Assembly (NCBI GenBank): GCA_050084515.1
Contig: CM114273.1
Coordinates: 30,752,001 to 30,816,000, forward strand
From: Blasia pusilla
Lineage: Eukaryota; Marchantiophyta; Marchantiopsida; Blasiales
Length of the DNA: 64,000 nucleotides
Reading direction: 5' to 3'
The position numbers were made by a program, and so were the translations under genes. Position 1 is the stretch's first letter; each line of letters starts with the position of its first letter. The notes below the pieces were generated by a model, which was given only the letters and a program-made list of their open reading frames with translations, ran no database searches and had not been told where the DNA came from. Of this stretch, positions 1 to 10,311 are shown piece after piece.

Positions 1-3000
1 ATTTCGAACGGAAAGGTGATAAGGCGATGGTTGATGAGGAGTACGATTTAGCTGCGAGTCTGTACAGCCAGGCGATTGATTTGGATCCTTCCAGTGCTTC
101 TCTTTTCGTCAGCCGGGCTGCTGCACACATCAAATTGGAGAATTACACCGGTTGGTTGGCAGCTTCGCGTTTGTAGGCCCTCATGATTTGAAAAGAATCC
201 GGGAGTCATGTTACAGGGGTGACTGCATTTTCAGTGGTTAGGGTTTTCAGTGACGTGTATTGGGCTTCGAATGAGTTCGTTGTGCGATTGATTGTGGATG
301 GGCTTCTTGCGTTTTCACTGACCAACTTTTCTTTCTTGATCAGACGCGATTGCAGATTGTAATCGAGCCATCGAGATTAGCCCAAACTTAAGCAAAGCTC
401 ATCTGCGCAAAGGGTGAGTTCAGAAATTGGATACTCCGTTCTCACGAGGAATATGACATTTCAGCTGAATTGTCTACATTCTATGCAGTTTGGCTGGCAA
501 GTTCTTGGCGTAAAGAAGTTGCATTGTAATGAAGGAGAGGGCAGTTCAAAATATCTTTACACTAATTCCTGTTATGGTGCACAGCACGGCTTGCTTTAAT
601 TTGGAAGAATACCAAACCGCAAAGGCTGCATTTGAAGCAGGTGCAGCGGTGGATCCCAACAATTCACAATTCAAGATCTGGATTCAAAAGTGCGATTCGC
701 TCTTGAGAGGTGAGGACCATGGGAGAGGATATCTCTCTGTGAGTGATAGGGAGGGAGGGAGGGCAGGAAAGTAAGGAAATAGGTAGGCTGGAAGGCGTCC
801 AATATAGTAGGCACGAAAATCTAATAGCAGTGATTAGTCCAAGACTTTCTTGGGAAAGCTACCACGAACATTAGTGGTACATGACCAAATGGAATGTCTA
901 ACAGAAAATTTGGTTTAAATTCATTCTAAACAAAGAGGAAAGAGGATGGGGTAAGTAAATATTGCACTAAAATAACATCATATCAGATTTTGACGGTAGT
1001 GTTTTCTGGGATGATGCGTTATTTCTTTCAAAGCAGGCACGTGATTCTAACTCATTTCTGCACAACAGAGGAATCTTCTGCAGTTCATCAAGACGTAATA
1101 AGTCCACCTGAAGCTCTGACTGGAAAATCAACTCCTATGGAAACTTTGAAGGAAGTAGATGTCGATGGAGGGCAGAGTGGATCTCTGGAAAGTGCAAGTG
1201 TAGAGATGGATGAAGATGCCATGAAAATTGCCACTCCTGTTGAACCTACTCCTGCTTTGCCTTCCCCTCCAAAGTTCAGGTTTGAGTTTTCTCTTCTGTA
1301 GGTTTAAGTTGTCTCTTGGTGGTTACTCTTTTGATGCTAGAGTGAAGAATATTGTAAGTCATCTTAGTGTTTGCTTTCTAGGAGGCAGAGGGGAATTTAG
1401 TTGAAGATCTACAACCATTAGCACGAGCGGGCTGAGTTGTTGTGAATCACAAGAGATCACAATTGGTTTTTGTCGTATTGACACCGTGTTGTGAATACTT
1501 GCATACAGGCACGAGCACTACCAAACGGCGGCAGCTGTTGTTGTCACGGTTTTTGCAAAGAACATCAAGCAGGAGCAACTTACTGTTGACTTTGGCGAGC
1601 AATTTGTGAGATAAACTTGTCTACTTGTATTTTGTAAGGAACATCTTGAAAAGATCTTGTCTGAAGATGCAAATTACAGTGTCAAACAAATTTCAAGGGG
1701 TATACACTTGAATCCAGAGAAAGACCTGTTAATAATGCCCTCTGTTTTTGCTCTGTGGACAGCTTAGTGTGGTGATTGACATACCTGGTGATGATCCATA
1801 TTATCTTGAGATGCGCCTTTATGGCAAGGTAATGCATTTCTTCCCATCTTCAATTTTTTTTATAGCTGACTCCTTCTGTAGTTGACTAGATTGTACACAT
1901 TCTGCAAGACATCAAGAAGGTGGATGTACCCCTTTTGTACTCTTTTCATCTGTAACGCTGCAGGAAATTGTGAAAGTTCAGGAAAGCTTGGCGGAACCCT
2001 AGTTTGGACAGTAGGGCAATCAGAGCTTACCTCCTTGGTACTTTAGTGGATACTGAACTTTACTTCTCATTTGTTTCAAATATCTCATCTCTAGTATGTC
2101 TGTCTTAGCTAGTCTTAGCTAGTCTTAGCCTGTCAAAATACATGAAGAGTTTAAGAGAGGATTTTACAAGGGACAAGTGCTGATTCAAGTCCAAACATTG
2201 ATTTTTGTTGTAATGTTGGTTTGCCTCTGCTGTAATGTAGTCATCCAGGTTTGTATTTTGGTCAACCATCTGACAATGATGTACATGCCGGTGCTCTAGC
2301 AATAGTTATGCTCCTTCTGGAGCATTATGTGAGGAGATCTTACCATGAATTATTCTTCCAAGACATAGACCATGGCAGAGAATGTTCATGTAATTGTCAT
2401 TCCCGTGTCTATCCACCACCCACTAGTGAATGTGAAGGTGCCCATAACAGGGTGAAGGACAACTTTCTAATTGGATGCTTCCTGGATGCAGATCAAAGTC
2501 ACTGAGTGCAGGTACAGTCTTCTGAGTACTAAGGTTGAGATACGCCTAGCCAAGGCAGACAATATCCAATGGAAAGCATTGGAATATGATGCCCAACTAG
2601 CTGCTGCCCAGGCAGCCATCAAGTTACCCGGTAACTTTTTTCCTTTTCTCTAAGTGAAGTTTGATTTTTTTTTTTTTTTCTGCTTAGGCTTTATGAATTG
2701 TAAATGGAAGCATGAAGATGCCATTTTTTTGAAAATTGTTTTTTTTCACTGTAGCCGATATTGTATAATTTTGGTAGTCAATGATGTTATAACCCTGGGA
2801 AGTCTGCGGATACTGCGTATGCTCCTTTTCATCAGTAGCTGTTTCTTGCAGGCTTTGTTTAGTAGTTCATCCAGGCTGAACTCAGTTGAATGAGAAGAGT
2901 GGGTTAGAAAGAAGGACCCTCCATGAGTGGGTATTCTGTAAATCTTGTGACATTGCTCTAAAAATATGCGAGGGCTTGTGTACTTGACCCAGAGCCTTCA

Positions 3001-5050
3001 AGCAAGTACCCAACTTCAACCAGGAGGAGGACCAAGGATTGGGACAAGCTGGAGGCTGAGGTGAAAAAAGAGGTAGAGCTTTAACTGTGTCTGCTACTTG
3101 TTGATGTTTTATCGGCCTGCTGAAATGAGGTCTGCAAAATTCTCGCATATCTATGTCTGAAATAGCAATTTGTTTTGCCATGTTTTAGGAGAAGGATGAG
3201 AAGCTTGATGGTGATGCTGCCTTAAATAAGCTGTTCCAAGATATATACAAGAGTGCAGATGAAGATACCCGGCGAGCAATGAACAAATCTTTTGTAAGAC
3301 TCTTTCTACATAATGTTACTCACATATACTGTATGAGTTTGTTATGATGTGGGCACCATTTCAGACTCTACTGAGTAAGTAGTGCCTTTTGTGGTCTTGG
3401 GATTATAGACCCCACACCCTAGTTAAATGGTGATAGAGTCTGAGGGGCAACGCCTCAGTCGACTCATTAAGTTGTGCCTGTTGTAGCCTTGCAACCTTAG
3501 AACCCCCCTGGTTGGTTGGTGCTAGAGAGCAAGAAGTGAAGAAGGTACCATATGAGACGAGGGTGACTCTCTCATAGAATGTGAGTGTTGACCATACAGA
3601 GTGTTGGTGTTGAGCTTCCAAGTGTCAACCAAGAACCTCGTTACAACACTATCTAGCTGAGGTGATTTGGATCCTCTACACATTTCTTACCAGTGCACAT
3701 AGTGAATCTAAGCTACTGAATGTGTTGAACAGGTCTGGTGTTACTAGCTTAGCAGTGCACTTTCTCGGAGAGACTGTACTCATCAAGTAGTGCCTGTTGT
3801 AGCCTTGTTACCATAGACCCCACACCCTGGTCGGATGGTGCTAGAGAGGTGCAGAGAGATGAGTTAGTGAAGAAGGTACTGTGAAAATGATTGACCAGCA
3901 GAAGCATCTCCTTGTACAAAGTCAGAACTAGTATCAGCTAAACCATCCATGATTTCAGCTTGTATACGATCAGCAAATCAGTTTCTATCTCTATTGTCAA
4001 ATCAGAGCCCTACCATGATGTGACTCTTCTTATTATCTAACAGATACTAAGAAGGATTCTATACAGTCACACCTTGCACTCACAACACAGATCCTCACAT
4101 GTCACCAGTTCAGAGATCAGACATGGCTCACATCATTGAGCACAAACAATCTCCATCAGCATACTAGACAAAACGACCTGCCTTCCAGTTAGGCTCTAGC
4201 AAGCACAGAAGTTTGTCTCAATCTCCTCTTCCTTCTCTCAGATCACTCTGCAGCAGGGCCAGTGCTGCATGACACACTAAGAGCCTCAGGAGTCCTCACC
4301 AAAACCTGTTCATACTGTAGAATTGCTTTCTGACTCTAAGCAGAGACAATATATACATGAGGGTGAGCATTTCTGGCCCTTAGATCTTCTTGAACAGATC
4401 CATACCCTAAATATCAGATGGTGGCTAGCCCTAACTCAAGAATTGCCCTAATTCGAGGTTACCCTAAAAAGATAGAGGAACACTAAGTTATCTTTAGCTA
4501 ACTAAATTAGTATCCAACTAAGTTAGTATTTGACTAATTACTTTTAGGGCATGACTAAACTAGATATTAACAAATTTCAACAGGTACCATATTAAAAGAG
4601 GGAGACTCCCTCATATAGTGCTGACCATACAGAGTGTTGGTGTGGAGCTTCGAAGTGTCAACTGAGAAGCTCTTGACAACACTATCTACCTTACCTGACT
4701 GGGATACCCAATACACGTTACTCACCAGTGCAGCAGCATTGGGCAGTGCATCTGGGCTGTTGACTATGTTGAACTGTTGTGGTGTTACCAACTTAGCAAC
4801 TCAGCAACAGAGTGAGAGAGTATTATGTTTATATTCATGTCTTCCAGTAACTTCATCACTCAGTATGTAATTGACACTGATCAACAAGGGCGTATGCTGT
4901 TGCATGGGATTTCAGTGACAAGAGAACAATGGATCCGTGCAGGTTGAATCAAATGGCACTGTGCTGTCTACAAATTGGAAGGAAGTAGGCTCCAAGGAGG
5001 TGGAGAAAAGTCCTCCTAAGGGTATGGAGGTCAAGAAGTGGCAACAATGA
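1..5050 (+). CDS. SGT1: SGT1 co-chaperone (TPR-CS-SGS), 5' end outside window
   Basis: SGT1 links HSP90 (and RAR1 in plants) to SCF ligases and to NLR immune receptors, in cytosol and nucleus. I assembled ten exons with GT-AG borders: 1-150, 344-413, 585-709, 1069-1279, 1509-1605, 1763-1828, 2492-2630, 2993-3072, 3189-3293 and 4943-5050 (stop TGA 5048-5050). Exons 1-3 encode TPR helices ([17 protein letters not shown], then [19 protein letters not shown]). Exons 4-7 encode the CS domain ([54 protein letters not shown]). Exons 8-10 encode the SGS domain ([59 protein letters not shown]) and end in VKKWQQ. About ten N-terminal residues lie before the window. The CS loop at the exon 6/7 join reads [10 protein letters not shown] where the family has GKI(I/V)PEKCRY, so that acceptor is the least certain. 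Identification is firm. Confidence 0.95.
3361..4815 (+). repeat. Duplicated segments inside the last SGT1 intron
   Basis: The 1649-bp intron 9 (3294-4942) holds diverged direct repeats. The segment around 3541-3760 (GTACCATAT, then GACCATACAGAGTGTTGGTG, then GTGTCAAC and CACCAGTGCA-like text) recurs at about 4580-4810. A shorter piece (AAGTAGTGCCT, TAGACCCCACACCCT, TGGTGCTAGAGAG) occurs at about 3378-3520 and again at 3787-3850. No coding potential is seen. It looks like an old transposon-derived insertion that enlarged the intron. Confidence 0.6.
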
Positions 5051-6220
5051 CTTTTGTAGTGGAGGGAATTCCTGTCAACCATTGTCCTATCTTTCTCTCG
5101 GATGCTGTTCAGTGTTCTTGAGATGGAGATGCGCATCCAAAACCAAATTTGGTTTGAGAGGTGGATTCATTGTATCGTAGACTCTGGAGGCTTAATATTT
5201 TCAATTTTAGGATGTGCGTTTGGGTTATAAGTTCGTAACCTGTAAATTGTAAGTAGATGGTCCCGACATTTGACCTGCCTGGGTGCTAAATTATGGAAGT
5301 TCAAGGGTATTATCTGAATAGGCACCAGTATGGTTATTTAGACTCTAGTTGCAGTCGTGGATTTGGTCAAACTGTATCTGAGTTAGATTTGTGGATTGAG
5401 TTTCTGGACTTTTTCCCACAAGTCACTAGTGGAGCAGAACTTCATGGCATCTTTTCTAGACGAACGTGCAGACTGATGGAAGGTTGTGATTGTCATGTCC
5501 ATAATTAGGTAGAGCCTTTTTAAGCTCAACTCAAATGGTGTTGTAGCTGGGCATCCATCATGATCTTTGTCTCATACTTGGATTATGACTGGCCATTTTG
5601 AGCGGGCAAGTTGGTTTTGATACAGAGATCCAAGTAACCTGTAGTTACAGCTGTGGGAAAGTCCTGCCATTGATGAGCAGTTAGATGTTGTTAGAGCAGT
5701 TAGGGGATATGAGAGAGGCTCAAGCTTTCTTGTCCAAATTGTCTCATTCCATGTGATCAAATGATAGAACATCGTTGGTACAACTACTTCTGAATGCATC
5801 TTTTAGACATGCCCAAGCTGTCTTGTCTGAATTGTCTTGAGTCTCCGTGATCTGAATGACACCATCAAGCTACCACAACTTGTTCTGATTTCATCTATTG
5901 AACATGTGCAAAACGCTTGACCGATTGGATTACAATGAGAAAATTCAAGGATTGAAACTTGTGAGAAGTGTTATCTAGCATCCATTCCAAAGTACTCGAG
6001 TCTAAATTACTAGATGGACATGGTCAAAATCACCACACTGAAGGGATGTGACAGGCCTGCACTTCCACATTGACGCCAGGAAATTTATATCCCATAGAGT
6101 TTAGATAGTTTAGATATTGGATGAATAAGGCCTCATTCATTGTGGTGAGTGCACGACACTCCGCTCTAAATGTACAATACTTCCAACTTGTCTGTTGGAG
6201 CTCTGCGCTCACCACATGCC

Positions 6221-6339
6221 ACTGAATGTGTCTTGCGTCATCTAAGGGTTTAGGCCGGCTTCTCTCGAGGGTGCCATAGAAACTAAATGTGTCTTGCGTC
6301 AGTGAAGGGTTTAGGCGGGCTTCTCTTGAGGGTGCCATG
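6221..6339 (+). repeat. Two-copy tandem repeat, about 61-bp unit
   Basis: Units at 6221-6281 and 6282-6339 both contain TGTGTCTTGCGTCA, AAGGGTTTAGGC and TTGAGGGTGCCAT-like ends with few differences. A local tandem duplication, with no gene assigned. Confidence 0.8.
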
Positions 6340-6444
6340 AAAATGGACTGATTTCAGGCAATGGTAGAAAGGAAATCACTCCTCTATTGAGTAGTGTTGA
6401 AGATTGGTATATTCAGTTCTCGAAGACCTGCAACCGAAATAGAT

Positions 6445-6575
6445 CTCTCAATTACTAGAAATCAGAACTTGATGTCATATCAAAAGCACAGAAAGACCCA
6501 CACTTTAAAATCTCAATTTTGAGAAATCAGAACTTGATGTCATAATAAAAGCACAGGAAGACCCACACTTTGACG
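6445..6575 (+). repeat. Two-copy tandem repeat, about 65-bp unit
   Basis: AAATCAGAACTTGATGTCAT followed by AAAGCACAG-AAGACCCACACTTT appears at about 6459-6506 and again at about 6524-6571. The two copies are nearly identical. Confidence 0.75.
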
Positions 6576-6995
6576 CAGTGAACGATGATCCACAGATTGG
6601 GTCAATGGGATGCATCCAGTTTAGACTTACAAAAGAATAGATGTAGTGAGCTTTCAGACTCACCCATGTAGGTAGTATACAAATGGGTGAAAATGATGTG
6701 TGTAGCTTGTGCTACTCCCCAACTAGTAAGTTGCTTGGGCTACGTAGAAGATTACACATAATTCCTTAGCTCTCTTATGTCTCAATTGAGCTCTCTACTT
6801 TCTTAATTTAAATTCTTAAAATGACATATGTTAACATGTCCTCAAATGACAGGTGTCAATTGTGCAAGGAGGGATATTGTAAACCCATCCTCTCTATAGT
6901 ATAGATACGAAAAATTGGTGGTACATATCTATATTCCCATTTAGCCTTCAAAAGTTCTTTAGGATATGTCGGTTTCAAAAGCCGGAGAACTAGAT

Positions 6996-7057
6996 ACTAA
7001 ATGAACACATAGTTACACAATTTGAATTGATTTTGTGTAACTATGTGTTAATTTAGT
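6996..7057. repeat. Short inverted repeat (25-bp arms, 12-bp loop)
   Basis: Arms 6996-7020 and 7033-7057 are complementary at 24 of 25 positions (left arm begins ACTAAATGAACACATAG). The loop is TTTGAATTGATT. It may be a MITE remnant or a small hairpin RNA source, and no flanking duplication is obvious. Confidence 0.75.
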
Positions 7058-7909
7058 ACCAATTCAATTTGATATGCTGTTTTTGCGTGTAAACAAAGTG
7101 TCTATAAGTTCAAATCCATTCTCTCATTGTTGTATACATGTTTGGTCCGTTTTTCATATTTTAGGATGAGATCATCCTAAGGGAAAGTAAAAGGAGCCTG
7201 ACAAGATATGTTTCCATTAGAATATGTGTTTCGTGGGCTTGATTATATGTGGCCTAACTCAATATGTTTGATTGCAAGTCATTATTTCTTTCCATTTTCC
7301 CATATTCACCAAACACACTCCAACTAAAGAAAATTTTAATCATTCTCATTTGTTCCCACTTCTTCCATCTACAGGCTCCTAGGTGATTGATTTGATATTC
7401 TCCTTCCCAATGTGACCATATCCTCCATTTGAGGATTGCTTATGAACATTGTTATGGGAGGGTTGTGAAATCAATCAAACAAACACAACCTTGGGCATTT
7501 GTTTCTAGTCTCGTCTCTGTCTACACACAGGAATGTTCTAATTCAATTGCAATACCGTGCTCCGAATGAGTCTCGCCATACACAAACGTGAGATTTCAGG
7601 GTTTGGAATTTAAATTGACCATCATCCTTGTCTGAACGTGAATTTGATGTGTGGGATGTGTAAGGTAGTTTTTGATTGATAGCTTGTTGTCTTTATGGTT
7701 TGTGATTGATTGTGTTTGAAGAAGAAACTGGTGCATTTGGCAAAGACATGTTCCTAGTTAACAACCTCGTCCACACCAATAGAAAAATTGTATGAACTTT
7801 GTCATAAACTCGAGAGATAAATGTTGATAGTTCCCATGGGCTAGATGTTTGCGGAAAATTAGGGGAGTTTTACAATTGCTTCTTCTTTTGTAGGTGGAAA
7901 TTCTCATCA

Positions 7910-8188
7910 TTGAATTATGCCCAAGTAGCCAAGCTTTTTGACCATCTTGAGCTCTTGTGGGGTATGCAAGCGATTGTGGAGGCGGATATACTTTGCCACA
8001 ACTCAAGTGAGTCTAAGCTTGAAGGCAACGATCCATACCTTGAAGAAACCATGGATTTTCAAAGTCATGATAATGCGCTCCTAGAAAATGACCTCATCCT
8101 ATGTGATTTAGATCTTGATTTAGATGATGAAGGGTTTGAGCTTAATAGCCGTGATGTCCTAGAGTTGCACATGTACATGAGAGAGTAA
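7910..8188 (+). CDS. Small hypothetical acidic ORF (92 residues)
   Basis: An ATG-initiated frame in a TE-rich spacer. Its C-terminal half is strongly acidic, with a run reading LILCDLDLDLDDEGFEL. There are no membrane segments, no signal peptide and no family motif that I recognise. It could be a fragment of a retroelement polyprotein or chance. No splice context supports a longer gene. Confidence 0.2.
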   Translation: MNYAQVAKLFDHLELLWGMQAIVEADILCHNSSESKLEGNDPYLEETMDFQSHDNALLENDLILCDLDLDLDDEGFELNSRDVLELHMYMRE

Positions 8189-8429
8189 AAAACTCAATGA
8201 CAGTGACTTTGCGAAAACAGAATATTTTCTTTAACAATTTTTGTACAACCTCCCACCAAAAGCATTCAAGCCATTGACTAGGATGGATCTCATGACATTC
8301 TCATAGTTGGTCACTTTGATTGAAGATTACCTTCAGTTCTCTACTCTCACCTCCAACTCCAAAGCTCACAACTTTAAAATATTTTTGCAAATCAAGAAGA
8401 CACTCTCCAATAATTAATATCTCCAATAA

Positions 8430-8634
8430 TCTATAATATTATTATTGGAGAGTGTCTTGTTGATTTGTAAACATCTTTTTGCTTGACATGTGGCAGTCGG
8501 ACAGCAAGAAAATGTTTTCCATTCTACTGGCATTAAGAAAATATTTCCACCTCTTCGAGCAGTAAAAATAGATTTTGTGCGTAACCTCCTGGGTAATCCT
8601 TTCACTCCCGTGCATGGGACAAGCTGCCAACAAG
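8430..8634 (+). mobile_element. Short non-autonomous Helitron, copy A
   Basis: Starts A|TCTATAATATTATTATTGGA, a Helitron-like 5'-TC end after a host A. It shares its first ~80 bases (GATTTGTAAACATCT, TTGACATGTGGCAGTCGG, CAGCAAGAA) with elements at 27492 and 38679. The 3' end is taken at CAACAAG|T (8634), where the other copies have CTAG|T, and lies downstream of CCCGTGCATGGG. The 3' boundary is the weaker one. Confidence 0.45.
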
Positions 8635-8643
8635 TAATATAGA

Positions 8644-8820
8644 CTAGCCGGGCTGGTTTCATCCATGCGATGCACCGATGAAACCGGCCCCGTCCCCCTT
8701 AACTTAACTGTTAGCTCCTGTTGAACCTGCCACATGTAAGCACGAGAAGAACCTAAAATGCATACGTGTCATGCGGAGGAGGCCCCTGCCTGAAACCCCG
8801 GACTCTTTTAATAGCATAGA
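8644..8820 (-). mobile_element. Short Helitron-like element, reverse orientation (177 bp)
   Basis: On the minus strand it begins A|TCTATGCTATTAAAAGAG (8820 leftwards), the TC...TATTAAAAGAG head typical of plant Helitrons. It ends CTAG|T (8647-8644). Just before the end is a stem GGTTTCATC/GATGAAACC around GGTGCATCGCATG, as expected of the 3' hairpin. No coding sequence is present. Its length matches the element at 40309-40486. Confidence 0.5.
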
Positions 8821-10311
8821 TATAGATGAGAAAATCTGAGATGCGGGTCAGAAAAGAAAAGACAGATCATTTTGGACCGTCGGATGAACTCCGATTATGG
8901 TTTTGAACGTGCCTATGAGACCGGATGCGGCATCGTAGATAGAGGGAAACAAGATCCGTCCGAAAACTTCCCATGGGACCTAAACCTCACACTCTTTGGC
9001 CGTCAAGGAAGAAGGTACTGTCCATTCTAGGAAGTACGCACCTGTCAAATTGGCGGCACTACAGTCATACTCCCGTACAGGACATATGGACTTATCTCCA
9101 GTTTTGGCGACTCGCTACAGAGTCTGCCCGTGGGACCGAAGGACTGTTCCTACAGCAGCCGCCAGGTGGCAGTTTAGTGCACCGACCGTCCTCAGCAAGG
9201 GTCGTTTCGAAAGTGGACAGGTCGCGTCGCAGCCACGGACGGATGCGACCCGCCCAACTTCTCCCGTGTCGTGTCGCGTCGTCTGCTGCGGGTACCGTTC
9301 CTCGCCAATTGAAAGAACGATGGGCCCACGAGATTAGTCGCTATATGTACGCCCAGGGACCGGGAAGAATTAAATGACGAGACGATGGGGTTCACGAGAC
9401 TGATCCAGCACAAGACCGGTCGAAATCGGATCGTGGAGCTCGAGGATCTCGCCATGAGCGATGCGATGAAGCTCAGCCTTAGACTCGAGCTCAGTTAAAT
9501 GCCTCGACAGTACTACAGCGTCGGGCTTCCGTGAGCGGTTTCAAATTCGACGGAGAGGACGGCCGACCGGCCAGCACATCGTGTCCGTTTCTCAGACACG
9601 TCCGAATCGTCTCGCTGGTGCGTCAGATTCTAGACCGGTGGGAGCTTTTAGAAGGCTGACTGCTGGAAATTCCATGGGATTTAGGACATCTCCCCAGTGT
9701 TATATCCTCAGATTACGTTTGTTCGTAGCAGAACTCATGGATTTGGGTGCTATCTACGAATGGATTCAGTGAATGCCCTCCTAGCTTCGACGCGGAAAGA
9801 GAGACTATGCGATGTTTACGGGATGCGATGGGAAAATTCGGAAGAAGACTCAGATGCTCGAGTCCGCTGCACGATCACAAATCGCCGTGAGAGTGGTCGA
9901 CAGTTCCGGAGCTGGCACTGCCGAGCTCGACGTGAGCTCGAGGTCTGAGTTTTACAAAGTGTTTGAGCAGTCGGAGGAGCGAAGACGAGATTCAATTGAA
10001 CAGTGGGTGGGGGAAACCGGTGGTTTCGGTAGAGGGCTTAATATCACTGCTCGTGCTGCCCAGTTCCTGCGTGGAACAACAACAGAGGCTGCTAGATAGT
10101 CTGCGGACTAGAAGAATAGAAAGCCCGACGTTCGCAGGAGAGGGAGAGGGAGAGGAAGATGGGGACACTCGCAAGTGTTGTTATATTCGTCCTAAGGGAG
10201 TGGTTCCGACAGGCTTCTGGACGTGAGTGGTGGCAGCGAATTGAGTGAGAGGCCACGTACAATTCGCGTTTTGAGGGATTGGAGAAGATCGAGGTCGCTC
10301 GAGATAGAGCG
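8821..10311. other. Upstream region of the LRR receptor kinase gene
   Basis: Base composition changes here to GC-richer DNA, continuous with the kinase gene. Overlapping short frames on both strands (about 8970-9460 and 9580-10230) show no protein family motif and look like by-products of composition. The stretch probably holds the promoter and 5' UTR. I see no unambiguous TATA box to report. Confidence 0.4.

Larger units (their letters stand above)
5051..8429. other. Spacer downstream of SGT1; no convincing gene
   Basis: The region holds the SGT1 3' UTR and about 3.3 kb of AT-rich sequence. Open frames here are short and have no recognisable family motif. What stands out is listed separately: two tandem duplications (6221-6339 and about 6445-6575), a hairpin (6996-7057) and a 92-codon frame (7910-8188). 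Confidence 0.5.

Noticed and set aside
7081-7125. GTTCAAATCC, a possible tRNA T-loop
   Set aside because: No acceptor stem, anticodon arm or D-loop could be fitted around it.
8973-10226. Overlapping frames of 60-134 codons upstream of the kinase
   Set aside because: No family motif, no consistent splicing, frames on both strands; explained by GC-rich composition.
10279-10311. Upstream extension of the receptor kinase frame starting at 10279
   Set aside because: The codon there is TTG, not ATG. The ATG at 10312 is followed by a proper signal peptide.
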